Of a stretch of 49,703 nucleotides of DNA, positions 33,501 to 45,183 are shown in pieces. The stretch comes from Chromera velia (lineage: Eukaryota > Sar > Chromeraceae): NCBI GenBank assembly GCA_018398765.1, contig JAHBMJ010004375.1:6777-56479 (forward strand). Direction: 5' to 3'. Within the stretch, counting starts at the first letter, position 1, and each line of letters opens with the position of its first letter. A program made the translations under genes and the position numbers. The notes below the pieces were generated by a model that was given only the letters and a program-made list of their open reading frames with translations, was not told where the DNA came from and ran no database searches.

Positions 33501-33841
33501 AACCATGGGGGCAGTATCGCAATACGAAAACAAAAGCAGAAAAAAAGTTTGGGTCAGAGGCAGGCAGGCCGGTTACGGGGGGGCAACGGAGGTGTGCCTG
33601 TGGGGGCACAGGAGGTCCAATTATGAGCAGAAGCCCTTTTGCGCATACATCGCCCGAATTGTCTGAATGGTCGACTCGTCAGCCCCCAATTTTGCATTTG
33701 CTCGCTCACAATGTTTCTCAACGACAGCTCCCCTGTTTGTGTGGCCGTTGCTACTTCTTATCGCAAGGGCTTTCTCCTTGTCGGTGAACACCGGGAATTA
33801 TATACTTCACATTCTCTTTCTCTCCCTCTCTCTCTCTCCCC

Positions 33842-33872
<31 letters not shown>

Positions 33873-34490
33873 GTGTTGTGTTGTGTTGTGTTGTGTTGCA
33901 GCCGGTGTCCACCAGAGCCCCTGAGGATCCTCTCTCAGGTCCCTGCAAAGAGCTTTTTGCGGTCAAAGGACGAAAACGCCTCGACGCCCTTCCTGAAGAG
34001 CTTCATGGACCTCGGTGAGAGGTTTCCCGACACACACGCAGACACTACGAGTATGCTCTCCGAGCCGACCTTCACGCCAAGGTTCGTCGGGGGTGTTCCC
34101 TTCGGACTCGCTGATGAGCTTCGCATTCTCGAGGAACGATCGAGAAGGCGAAAGAAGAGAGAGAGGAGCGCTGCTGTCGACATGGAGACGGCTGCACAGC
34201 AAGAGGGACTCGAAAGGAAAGGTCCCGTAAGTCTGGATTCGAGATCAAGGTCACTTCGGCAGGGGTCAGTGAACGGTTTTCCGAACAATCGGGGAATACA
34301 CCGTGACCGCGGCCTGAATGGGTTGGCGGACATGGGAATTGACGGGCCTTGGAAAGGGCGGGTAAAGGGAAATGATCTCGAGCCGGATGATCGTCCGGCT
34401 CCTGGCTTCAGAGGAGTGGGTAAGGGTAATAAAGGACTCGGGGCGATCAAGTCGGTATTGAAATCCCGGGAGGGGCTCCCAGGAGATTAA
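27572..34490 (+). CDS. very large helical protein with signal-peptide leader, function unknown
   Basis: Model: exons 27572-27807, 28029-28731, 28815-28847, 28974-29465, 29899-29976, 30366-32854, 33902-34490 (4620 nt, 1539 aa); phases agree throughout. The N-terminus MRTLLLCFPLSVLPRTPPVADA is signal-peptide-like and is followed by FLCPRGSTKVPRGGG, a basic leader starting with Phe, suggesting plastid or other organelle import. Residues about 140-200 hold a segment (KIVASALNLAKSGFIDPSVF) reminiscent of the helical repeats of organelle RNA-binding OPR/HPR/FASTK-like proteins, but weakly. The 829-codon exon 6 is rich in Leu/Ala helices. The C-terminal 190 residues are basic and disordered. I do not recognise the family. 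Exons 3 and 5 are short and provisional, and two neighbouring genes rather than one is possible; the block 30366-32854 is surely coding. Confidence 0.6.
33118..33393. repeat. GACA/GGCA tetranucleotide repeat in intron 6 of the large gene
   Basis: About 270 bp of GACA with interspersed GGCA and GAAA units. Frames read as Arg-Gln-Thr-Asp repeats on the plus strand and Cys-Leu-Ser-Val on the minus strand, neither credible as protein. Confidence 0.92.
33816..33898 (+). repeat. CT / GT / TGTTG repeats at a 3' splice site
   Basis: CT units, then about 14 GT units, then GTGTT pentamers that end within one to two bases of the CAG acceptor of the last exon of the large gene. Confidence 0.85.
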
Positions 34491-36332
34491 TGCTTTCTAT
34501 GATTTGATGCATGATTGAATTCTTATTTAAACACTGCATGGTTGTTAGCTGCGCAATAAATTGCCTGTTACAATTACTGACAATGCTGAAATTGTATGCA
34601 TATGCATAAAAAATAGTATACGTACATCATCATCATCATCATCATACGCCATCGCCATCGGCCCATAGTAGGCGTCTAGCGTTCGGCAAGTCACGACATG
34701 CAAGGCAGATTATTAAAGATGGGCCCTCACTCGGCAACATTTGGCAAACTAGCTTAACAACTAGTACATTTCTTCTTGAACTCTTCCACTTCTGGCAGAG
34801 TGTGCTTGCGCATCAGCGAGGCTGCTTCATGTGATGTTGACTGCCAGCCATGCCATACCACCTCATAACACCATCCTCTTCCCTGTTTGTACTTCTTAAG
34901 AATTTCCTTTACCTGATAGCCCTGAACCCAGCTTCCCTTCTTTTTTGTGACTGTCTTCTTCAGCTGCTCTGGCTGTCTAGGGGCGAGGTCTTTGTGTGCT
35001 TTGCTACCTGGGGGGACAAAATTAATGCATAATTTTTTTAAAAAAAACGAAGATTTGAGTTTGTCAGATAAAAGGGGCGGCGTTGGACCAAGCGGACCAA
35101 GCAGACTTTGTGAAGACTTATACTAACTAGTTGGGTCCTACGGGCCTCACATTGGGTCAAAAATTTAGTTTGAAGTCCTAAAATTTTTTTTTTAATTCCC
35201 AAAGCGCTCCTAGACTACCATTTTTCAATTTTATAGATTTGAGATATAAAACAAAACGACAGAGCTATATATAAATAGGAAGTTATCTTTTAGTCTGACG
35301 TTAGATTACTTTTACTAGGGTGCCACAAGCCTATGATGATTGTGTTGAAGATATGCTTCTTAGATATAATATGCATTAATTTTGTCCCCCTAGGTGGTAT
35401 GAATGCGAAGCCCGTGGAGGGTGGAGAACGTTTGTCCACATGTTGTACACTTACATTAGTATGCATGATGAATTAGTAGCAAATGAGTACTACAATTAAA
35501 GCATCAAATGAAGAGTGCTAAAGAACCTAGGGCTATAACGCGTAAAGTGGACGCATGTATGCATGCAGTTATTAGTTAATCTCTCTGAATTAGTCAGTCA
35601 GTTAGTGTAGACTGGTTTTCAGACAAATCATTGTTCGAGTTATAAAAGTGGGTGTGTTAAAATGTGATGTTTTACAAACAGTCTCGAAGGAGACTGTCCT
35701 AACTTTAATGTCAAATAATAATTTTCTGTTTTTCTCCCAATTTATTCGGAATTTTCCGTCATCCCCACGCTTGCCGCATATCAGTTTTTTCAAAAATGTT
35801 GCCTTTATAGCCGCAAGACGCGCACTAAAGTAAAGGAGCCGAAATTCCTCACTGCAATGATGTCACCAAGCCGACCCACGCTTACCCACGCTGCATATAG
35901 TAATATACTCTTGCAGACTTACTTCTGCGCGCAGGGCGCGCGAACTAACTTGTTAATTATCGGTTTAAAAAAAAATCTTGCAAGCTGCATGCATGTGTAT
36001 ACGCAGCATGCATTCAGGCGCCGTATTAATTGGAAAAAAAAAAAAACAGCTATATATATAGTTGTGGAAGATCTGCATGAGACTGACACTTGCTCTCGAT
36101 TTCCCAGTTGTCATTTGCAGTGTCTCAATGATCCGTCATACGTGCGAGTCCTGTATGTACAGCTTGTCGGTTCAAAAAAGTCATCCCAGATTGACGTGAC
36201 GAAAAGACCGAACCTGCTCTGCATAACAGAGAGACGCCAGGGCACGAATCGCGCTCTGTTATTCTTCCTTTTTTTGTCTGTATTCATCTCTTCTCTTCTC
36301 TGCACTGCCTTGTTTGGGATCCAGCTGAGCTC
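34491..36332. other. AT-rich spacer upstream of CC2D2A
   Basis: Long AT-rich stretch with no supported gene. It contains the third dispersed-repeat arm (34645-34690), a run of CAT triplets, and a small GC-rich islet at 35927-35942 with two GCGCGC words, 401 bp before the CC2D2A start. Short open frames here are AT-biased and lack recognisable motifs. Confidence 0.5.
34624..34690 (-). repeat. dispersed repeat arm (copy 3, inverted)
   Basis: Read on the minus strand: TTGCCGAACGCTAGACGCCT, then ACTATGGGCCGATGGCGATG and a (ATG)n run. This is close to the arm at 19757, including the flanking GCCGAACGCTA. Confidence 0.7.
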
Positions 36333-38178
36333 ATGTCAGAATCCGGAAAGAAAGAAAAAAAGAAGAAGAAGAACAAGCACGTGTCTAAGGAGGTTGATCA
36401 GGATGAGGTCTGGTTTGCCGGCAAAAAGAAGAAGACAGCAGCCGCGAATCACCTTTTTGACCTCGACGAGCGTGGCAGGAGAATCGAAGGAGGTGGAAAG
36501 AACGCTACACTAATTACTGAGAGTGAGAATGGCTCTATAGCTGAAGAGGCGAAGCTCAAGTTTGCGGAAGACGACTCCCCCAGTAGGACGGGGAAAGAGA
36601 AAGATGACAAGGACCAAGCAGAAGACGAGGAAGGGAATTTGGATGAAGATGACGACCTCGACGAAGAAGAGCAGAGAATGCTGGACATGGCTGAGGAGGA
36701 TGAGGATGAGGAGAAGGGAGAGAAAGGAGAAAATGAGGTGGAAGATGGGGTGGCAGAAGAGGAGGAAGAGGAAGAATTTGAATTTGATCTTCAGAATTAC
36801 GAGGGCCTTTTGGAGTTAAGAGCTGCAGAGGGCTTAGATCCGATGACTCGAATTCGAGAGTGGGAGATCACTTTTCTTGTCCACAGAATTGTCAACGTCA
36901 CAAAAGAACAACGGGAATTCTTTCTCGGTGCGCGTTTTGGCCATGTCAATCGACAGAGAATAGGAGCAGGTACCCTTCGTCGAATGACATTGTACACGCC
37001 CATGTTTTCCATCGATCCCAACGAGTCTCGTCACCTACGGATCCCTCTCATATTTCTGAAAGCCAAAACTGTGAACGTTGCACAGAAGGACTTGGGGGTG
37101 TACGCTTTTGAGTTCGAGGCCTGGCGACTAAACCCCAACACCTTCAACTCCCTTGAAGGCACCAACGCGCTCTCGTTGAAACAAATTCTCACCCGAAGCG
37201 CCTCGATGGACATCCCCATTTTTGGCATCACACAGGTGCGTAGACGGTCTTTCTTCGCTGTGTGATCGTTGCTGTCTTGCCACTCTTTCCACAGTCTTGA
37301 TCAGGCTCCGTTCAAACGCCACTACTCCCTCCATTCCGAATAGGGTCGATTTGAGAGGGCAGAGTGCGTCTGGGGTGAGCGTGTATCTGTCTGGGGGGGC
37401 AACAAGAGGCAAGATCGTGTGAAGTCTGCCATGAAGGTTCTATCGCTCTGCAGTTTGTGTGTCCAGCCAAGCTAGAAATCAATTTTGTCCTGTGCGGGTG
37501 AAGGATTGTGGGTGTGCGCCCCTGTCTTTGTGACTTTGAGACTTGACTGTGCATGGATGTCCTCTTTGTGTCTGCATGAGAAATGTGCGCCCTTCGTACA
37601 CCATGCCAAACATGTGCGTCAAAGAACAAATTCTTGGGCGAGATTCTCTGTCTTCTGCAGGCTGGTGCAGCTGCTGCGAGGAGCGGAGACAAAAGGGGAA
37701 GAGAAGTGCTGATCCTGCGGTCCACTCTGACCTTTGCAGAGGTGTTCACTTTCATTGTCAAGTCAGTAAGTTGATTGGGGAGAATCAGGTTTTGTTTTTT
37801 CTTGTCTTTTTGGAGGGTGTCAAAGGGTGTCTGGATGTGCAAATGGCTGCCTGTGTCTGTGTGAGTGTGTGAGGGGGGGAGCGGGGTACATTCGTACGTG
37901 CATGCGTGTGTGTNGGGGCTGTACACATGAAGAGAAGGATGGAAAAGAAAGACACTTATAGCCTTTCTCTCTCTCTCTCTCTCTTCATTTATTTATTGAT
38001 TTCTTCCTTCCTTCCCTCCCCCCCTCCTTCCTTTCTTCCTTTCTTCCTTTCTTCCTTTCTTCCTTTCTTCCTTTCTTCCTTTCTTCCTTTCTTCCTTTCT
38101 TCCTTTCTTCCTTTCTTCCTTTCTTCCTTTCTTCCTTTCTTCCTTTCTTCCTTTCTTCCTTCCTTCCTTCCTTCCTTC

Positions 38179-38219
<41 letters not shown>

Positions 38220-38243
38220 TGTGTATGTGTGCGTATATATGTG

Positions 38244-38314
<71 letters not shown>

Positions 38315-41300
38315 ACTAGAAAACCTCCACTTTGACCGTGATCCCATGGGGGGCATGAGTGAGGCCGAGGATCAGCTTGCGAAGTGGATTCGAATCGAGT
38401 ACCCCTTCAAGGGGCGCAAGAGGGCCCGACTGAATTCGAACTACGGGGAAGAAAACTTTTGGGAAGGGCCGATAGAGATCAAATTCAAAGCCACACGAAG
38501 GCAAATGCAGAGGGAATTTTTCCTCATGACACTACAAGGGAATGCAGGACTAGGTAGGAGTGCAGACCTAGGTTCCGCCCTCCTTAACCTTCAGGGTGTC
38601 CTCGACTATCCCGCGTTCACGATTCCCCTGAGAAGACTTGTGGACAACCCTGCAAAACAGGGGTACGTGACGGGGACCCTGACGGGAAACGTGAAAGTCC
38701 AAATGATACCGGGGGGGGGAGATGAGCCGGAAGACCCGAAGAGTCGGCCCGAGCAGCCTGTGACAGGAGCCTCTATGGTTCAGGAGCTGAATTTGGAAGA
38801 GCAGTTTCTTGTGGTGCAGGTAGGTCGACAGGATGGGTGCACTGTGGGTTGGGGAGAATGTTTCTCACCTCACTCATTCCTACGAGTCTTCCGGTAGAAC
38901 TTGGTATAGATTCCATGGGCGGACAAGAGTCTATGAATTTCTTATCTGCCTATTGCATGGGGCACACGAGCCTGGACATGCGACGTGGTCTTTCTCCTTA
39001 CTGTACACTTACCTACCTACCTGCATTTTTGAATGAATGGTTTGATTGATCGAACTGTTCTCCCTGCAGGTGTGGAAGTGCGATTCTCTTCCGGTGGCTG
39101 ATCCGACAGTAGGCAGCAGCGACCCCTTTGTGCGAGTGAAGTGGGACGCCATGTGTCAGGACTCGAAGACGATAGAGAGAAGCCTCCGACCAGTGTTCAA
39201 TCAGAGCTTCTACTTCCCCGTCAGGTCGGCAAGTTCAATCAAGAGAAGGAAGGAAGGAAGGAAGGAAGGAAGGAAGAATAGTCAGTGCACATGCACGTGC
39301 GCATGGGATTTACTTACGCATTGTTTCCAGTCAGTGTTCTGGACACTCCACTGGACTGATTGTTGATCTCGACCTTCAGTATCACTCTATTCTGCGCGGA
39401 TGAATGTATGCATTTCACATATGTGGATATGCACGCACGTGTACAAATACACATTGGCTGATACACACATGCAGGCTGATTGACGATCTCGAGCGCATCG
39501 ACCGTCTTCGTCCGAAGCTGATGCCCCTGGACATAGCCCTGAAGGGCCCTCTGGTCTTGGAGGTGTGGGACAAGGACGAGGCTGGGGCGGACTTTCTCGG
39601 GAGCTGCCAGGTGATCTTGCAGAAGAAAGAAAGAAAGCCGGAACGTCGGCAGGAGACTCAAAGAGGAAAGGACAAAGGGATGAAGGAGGGATCAAAAAAG
39701 GAGGGAGGGAGGGACGAAGGAAAGAAGGAGGGACGAAAGAAGGGAAGAACGGAAGAAATGAAGAAAAGAACTAAGGGCAGGAGGTAGAAAGAGAGGGACG
39801 GAGAAGGGAGAAGGATATAGAGCGAGAGACAGAGAACGACAGAGAGCTTTTCTCTCTGCATTCGAATGACGGCCGACATAGAAGAGCACCAAGATCCGCA
39901 GACACACATTTAATTACCAAGATTTTGCGGTGGTAAGACTGCTTCACTGGATGAGATCACGTTTTTGTTCTCTTCCCTCTGCCGACTCTCATTGAGGCAT
40001 CAGGGGAAAATGGATGTGATGTTCTTGTGAAAACTCCATTACCGGAATGCATGACGTTGGCAATTCATTTCAGTCGTGAAGCAAAAGACAGATTTCTCCC
40101 TCTCTTCTCCCTTTTTTTTGTTGTGCAGCTGGACCTCGCGAGCATCACAGCAGCCACTGAGACAGAGAACCGTGCACTTGCTGACGACGTGAACCAAGAC
40201 GGGAAGGAGAAGGGGGTGGGTGGGAGGCCGCTTGTCTTTGCCAGGACAGGGGGTGGAGGGGATGACGACGACGGGAGAGAGGAGGGTGATACCCTCGGCG
40301 GGACGGCAGACTGCTTGGCAGCTGCATATGACCGAAAGTTCAAAACGCGCATCTTCAAAGCCGAGGGAATGGAATTGCGGGGATTCAGTCTCCCTGTAGC
40401 AGGGGTGTCTCCCCCCCGTATTTGGTTCCAGGCCTATTTCCTTCCCGACGTAGAAGACGATGTGAAGATTGAGCCGCGGCAGGAGGTCAAAGATGCACCC
40501 AAGAAAATTGCCTCCAAGGCAAAGAGATGGGAAAGGGATTTTGCCAAATTTGTTCAAGGCTATCGCCAGTGGTTTCCCAACAGCCCCCCGACCCGCAACT
40601 TTTGTCCTGTCGCAGAGCACCCCGCCACACGTCAATCACATTCTCTTTCCAGTTTCCTCACCCCCTTCGTTCTCCCAGAAGAGCTCGACGACGACCCAGA
40701 GCTTCTCCACTGGGTAGGATGCCACAGCTGGATCGTGCCTCCCAGGCAGATACGCACAAATGAGATCGGCAGGGGGGGGTGGTCGCCAGTTGCCCACACA
40801 TTACTGACCTTCAAGGGTACTGTGGCAGACCATGCGTTGCTGCTCTGCTCAGCTCTTCTAGGGCAGAGGCAGGACGCGTATGTTTGCAAAGGCACAGTCC
40901 GCGAGGGCACGGTCGAGCATGCGTGGGTGATGACTCGAGAAGAGCGGGGCTGGATCGCTTTCTGGGAGGTGACTACGCGAACCAAGTATTACCTGCCGTC
41001 ACGTTGGCAGAGAAGGGGGGCTTCCAGTCCTCCTCCCGAATACTTAGCCGTAGAGAAGGGGTTGAAGGAAGTGCAAGAGAAAGCCAAAGCGGCAGTCGAG
41101 GATGAGATCCGAGAGGCAGAAGAGGCAGACCAAGACGATAACCCATTCACGAATGGAGCCTATTTGAATTTTATGAAGACTCAATACGAAGGGAAAATAG
41201 AATGGGATGCAGAGGGCGACATGGTGACAAAGGATGAGACACAGGCAGTGCAGACGGATGGGTATGCGGGGGCAGTAGAAATGGACGGGGGGCAAATATT

Positions 41301-43708
41301 TGAGGATGAGGTTGCTCCTCAGTTGATTCAGCGTACGGACATTGAGGAGGGCTTTTTTGATGAAGGCCGGATCCTTGCAGAGTCGGATCACACAGGGAGA
41401 GGCAAGAAGAAGCCTGCAGGGAAGAAAGGGAAGGCTGATGAGATGACGCTCCAAGAAAAACAAGAAAAAGAGCGGCAGAGACTTAGAGAATTCATCCGAA
41501 ACAGCCTCGAGAGTCTGCCCATTGCCCCTGATCTCTCACTGTGCGACTGGAAGACCACACTAGCGTTTGTTCCCTACAGCTCCGTCGAGATTGTCTTCAA
41601 TCAGTCGAATGTGTGGGGCAATTTGCAGAACCACCACCCAGCCTGCATAGGCTACGACGTGGAGGACAAGTGGAAATGGAGGAAGTTCCTCATGCGACAG
41701 GTTGGTGTGCATATGGGCTGTCTGTGTGACTGTTGTATCAGAAGAAAGAACATCGCTGTCTTCTCCTCCTGTATTCCCTCCCGCCTGGAAGTTCTGAATG
41801 TCTGTTGCCAGGACAAGGGACTGGTTGGGCGGAACGACACCGGACATGTCGATCATCAGAGAGATCAATTGTGGTGTGGATGGTCTTTATGTTTTATTCC
41901 CACGCTACCAGTGCCTCATTACAGGGAAGCCGCATGTCTTTCCGAGCGGCCGTCTGTTTGCATTAATAGCTCACGGCAAAAATTCCTTTGGTGGAAAGTT
42001 TTTGATGGGACCTCGTTGCTTCGTTGATAGAAAACAAAGCGTCGAGATTTCAATGATGTGAGACTGACTGAACATGACTTGCATCCGTGGCATACATGCA
42101 ATTGATTTTCAATTCAAAATTTGTGGAGGGAGGTGCTTGCAGGAGCCCCCGATTGACAGTGAGGTCACCCTGAACCCCCCAATGTCCGACGCTGGTTGCG
42201 CGGCTCTAGAGAGGGCCCTTGCAGAAGACCTCCACGAGACGATCCGGATGCACAGGGCAGCCAAGGGCCTCGACACGCAGTCAGACTCCTCCGACGCTCT
42301 AGAGACCAGGGTGGAGCAGTATGTCGCCTTGCTGGAGTTCAAACTGTACCACCTGGACCCCCTTTTCGACCCAGGGGTCCCTGAGGGTCACGTTGGGTGG
42401 TCGGCATTCCAAGCCAAAGACTTTGAGAAGAGAAGGGAACGAGCCCAGAAAAAAGAGGCAAAGGCCAATGAGAAAGCGGAGGCGGGAGAAGGGGGAGGGG
42501 AACCATTGCCTCAGAGTGCCGGGATAGGCTTTGACGACTTTGACGTGGGGGGGGCGGCAGTGATAGACGGCGATGACGGGAGACGTCTGTCGAGAGACCG
42601 CCTGCCAGGAGGGTCGGTCGGAAAGCTGGACAGATGGATGGATGGATGGATGGGTGGGTGGATGGATGGATGGATGGATGGATTGATGGATGGATGGATG
42701 GATGGATGGATGGATAGACATGCAAACGCGCAGGCAAGCAGGCAGATCTTTCTGTTGTGTCTGCACGAGATATGCTCAATGCCGTGATGAACCCTAGTAC
42801 TACACTATGCTGAACAGCTTACCAGTCAGGAAGTCCGCACGGTATTCAATGAGAAGACGATCTTCCAACAACTTCGAGGCGAGGTAGTGATGCTATCGGA
42901 CAGGAAGGAAAAATTTAGACTTTCCCCTTTCCTTCTTTTGTTTTCCATTAGAGAAAGACCCCATTCATTTTCTGTCCAAACAGTCAGGCTCAGACATTGA
43001 TTATCGCTCAAGAGAGAGACAGTGAATAAACCCCACGATTACATGTCCTCTCCCTGCAGGTCCCATGCTGGTGGGAGGGGGTCCGGGGTCTGGAGTCCGG
43101 ACATGCCGGGACAGGGTGCGGGTGCGGAGGTGGAGGGGTTCTACGATCGGGTGGCAAGGGGGAGCGGCGCGGGGGGGGGGGACGATTGGCCCGACGCAGA
43201 TGCTCTCGACATGGGGGGGGGCGATGGAGACGGGGATGGTCCCGTGAGGGCAGAGGCGCACATGGTGAAGGACGCCTTGGAAGTTTCGAAGAGAAGGCAA
43301 GCTGAGTTGCTTGACAAGGCACCTCAGGTCTGGTTCCCACCCCACCTTGCAAGTGAAAAAAAGGAATATTTGGCGGAACAACGGAAGCGATGGCGGTATT
43401 TTTATAAGATGGAAGAGGGCCTGTTCAAGGCAGGGAGAAAGAACTTCCCGGTCAGAGCAAATCACAGTTACACGGGGTTTGCTACGCACTTTGCGTCTGC
43501 TGACCCAAACCACGTCAAGGGATATCTCTGGGAGACTCGGCGTTTCAGCGCGCTGCTGGATATCCCGATTGATGCAGTGGTGTTCTCTGCGAAGTTTAAG
43601 GTCTTCTCCCTTCCAACAGGCGCCGTCTCCGTCTGGATGTTCTTTTCCACAATGGTCCCGTGGAATGAGGAAGTGACGAGGAGGAGACAAAGACGAGAAG
43701 ACGGATGA
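36333..43708 (+). CDS. CC2D2A: CC2D2A-like ciliary transition-zone protein, 8 exons
   Basis: Exons: 36333-37235, 37661-37761, 38315-38819, 39070-39224, 39475-39610, 40129-41700, 42143-42612, 43060-43708 (4491 nt, 1496 aa; human CC2D2A is about 1620). Residues about 1-170 are Lys-rich then strongly acidic. A C2 domain starts near residue 500 ([20 protein letters not shown], then [18 protein letters not shown]). Exon 6 has [20 protein letters not shown] and, near residues 830-890, the CC2D2A-type transglutaminase-like segment ([14 protein letters not shown] through [18 protein letters not shown]). Then come VWGNLQ with KWKWRKFL, a helical stretch [11 protein letters not shown], and the C-terminal [20 protein letters not shown], like the FALAVYIHPYP...SVWIY end of the human protein. 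CC2D2A is a core MKS-complex protein of the ciliary gate, so the organism builds cilia at some stage. The start ATG lies in a basic, KKEKKKKK-rich leader; upstream exons cannot be excluded. Confidence 0.85.
37966..38311 (+). repeat. CT / CTTTCTTC / CT / GT compound microsatellite in CC2D2A intron 2
   Basis: A perfect octamer array (CTTTCTTC, about 38030-38158) is bounded by CT tracts and followed by about 100 bp of GT-rich repeat that runs directly into the CAG acceptor of exon 3. Confidence 0.92.
39640..39855 (+). repeat. purine-rich (AAGG/GA) low-complexity tract in CC2D2A intron 5
   Basis: GGA/AAG-rich sequence downstream of CC2D2A exon 5, with a smaller GGAA repeat in intron 4 at about 39246-39275. 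Both are purine-rich on the sense strand, unlike the pyrimidine tracts of other introns. Confidence 0.75.
42632..42716 (+). repeat. GATG tetranucleotide repeat in CC2D2A intron 7
   Basis: About 20 GATG units. The reading frame of exon 7 stays open through it to a stop at 42785-42787, so intron retention would add Trp-Met-Asp-Gly repeats; I treat it as intron because exon 8 joins in phase and carries the conserved C-terminus. Confidence 0.85.
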
Positions 43709-45183
43709 GACCCGCTCGCTGAGTAGAAGCAGAGCTTCTTACAGAAAACCGCAGAAAGTTTATTGACCATGTAAACCCAGAGAAGGAGAATTTTACACAG
43801 ATTTTAATCATTTTCTCACAATTCTAGCAATTTTTACTGTTTTAAGTTGGTTCCTTGCGGCCAAATCCGGAAGATCAATGCTATGCTATGCTATGTTATG
43901 CCTGTACTTGAATGTTTGGTAAGTCATACTCTAAAAATATGAATAAATTTAACCTAACCGACTTTAAATGAAATTAGATTGAATCAATTCCAAAAAAAAA
44001 AAAAAATCGAAGAAAATATAATCAGAACTACTTTTCTCATGATATTAATTTATAATGAGTCATAAAACGCGCTTTGAAAAAATATTATTTTATTGTACAT
44101 TATTGTACATTTTATGTGGTTGAATTTTAATATGCATATACAACTGATAAGATTACTTGATACTTTCATTAACTTTCGTATGCATATGTAGCTGGTTTCA
44201 AAGTCTAAAAAGGGTGCAAACGTCCTTCTCGCAAATTTATTGATTGCATCATGAGCAACATATGCACGAATAAATAAATTTAAAATACTAAAAAATAAGA
44301 CTAACCTCTTTAAAAGATTTTGCCCGCGCATTTGCCCGCCTTTTTTGATGCATGGGCGGGGGGGCGGCGGGTTTCTCGGCGTCTCACAAGAGCCGCAACG
44401 ATGCCGCAACGCCCCCTTCCCCCCGCGTCCGTGCATGAGCCAGCCATGGCCAGCCGGCCAGCCTGGCGGCGCGCCTCATGTCCTAACACGTGTTCGTCAT
44501 CCGGATACCCTGGACATTAATTTGTGGCCATTCTATGCGTTCCTAGGCGTGCGAGACCAATCTAAAACCATCTCCCCCTTTCACTGACCATCCCGCCTGA
44601 GCATGAGGTGGGGGCGTCTCCCTAGCCAAGCAAGAGCAAACAACACATGCTGTTGTTACCTATCCGTTTACGCATTGCTTTGCTTTCTAACAGCTTTTCT
44701 ACTTATCTCTCACACACACTTTCTCACTACCAGAGTGTTGCATCGATTGACAAAAGTCCAGGCACCATAGTCAGACACAGTCAGTCAGTCAGTCCATATG
44801 GAGCGTGAAAGAAAACGAGCATGCAGATGAATAATGCATGAATGAGTGTGTACATTCTCTGCATCCACGCATGCAGAGGGCGCCAGGCGGTGGCGGCATC
44901 CCTCCCCCCTCTACGGCGCACGCTCATCGGTCGGGGCCGGCCCAGGTCCTGTATGAAGGCCTGCAGAAAAGAAAAAGAAAGTCAAAGCATACAAATGGCT
45001 ACAAATTAATGTCCAGGGTATCCGGCTACCACATATTTACCGCCGGCCACACACACACCACACAGCAGTCTGTAAGTCATGCAATCTCCATCGGCAGAGT
45101 TGTCCCCTGATTTGTTTTCTGTCGGACCACAAGTCTCGCTCTAATCGGTCAGACGTGTGCTCTTGCTGCCACCTTAAACGACG
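43709..45183. other. spacer between CC2D2A and the XLF-like gene
   Basis: AT-rich from 43800 to 44330, followed abruptly by a GC-rich block at about 44320-44480 that contains GCGCGC (44469-44474), 715 bp before the next start. The section 44840-45180 has short open frames, one with a basic stretch (YEGLQKRKRKSKH), but no phase-consistent splice into the next gene was found. Confidence 0.45.

Noticed and set aside
33004-33787. Open frames of about 220 codons with Arg-Gln-Thr-Asp repeats
   Set aside because: Translation of the GACA/GGCA microsatellite within an intron; no motif beyond the repeat.
41701-42027. Open frame continuing past CC2D2A exon 6 for about 109 codons
   Set aside because: The donor GTTGGT after FLMRQ joins in phase with EPPIDSEV at 42143, and the intervening residues have no conserved CC2D2A features.
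42632-42787. Trp-Met-Asp-Gly repeat as the C-terminus of a shorter CC2D2A-like protein
   Set aside because: Exon 8 joins in phase from a GTCGGT donor and carries the conserved C-terminal block, so the repeat is intronic.
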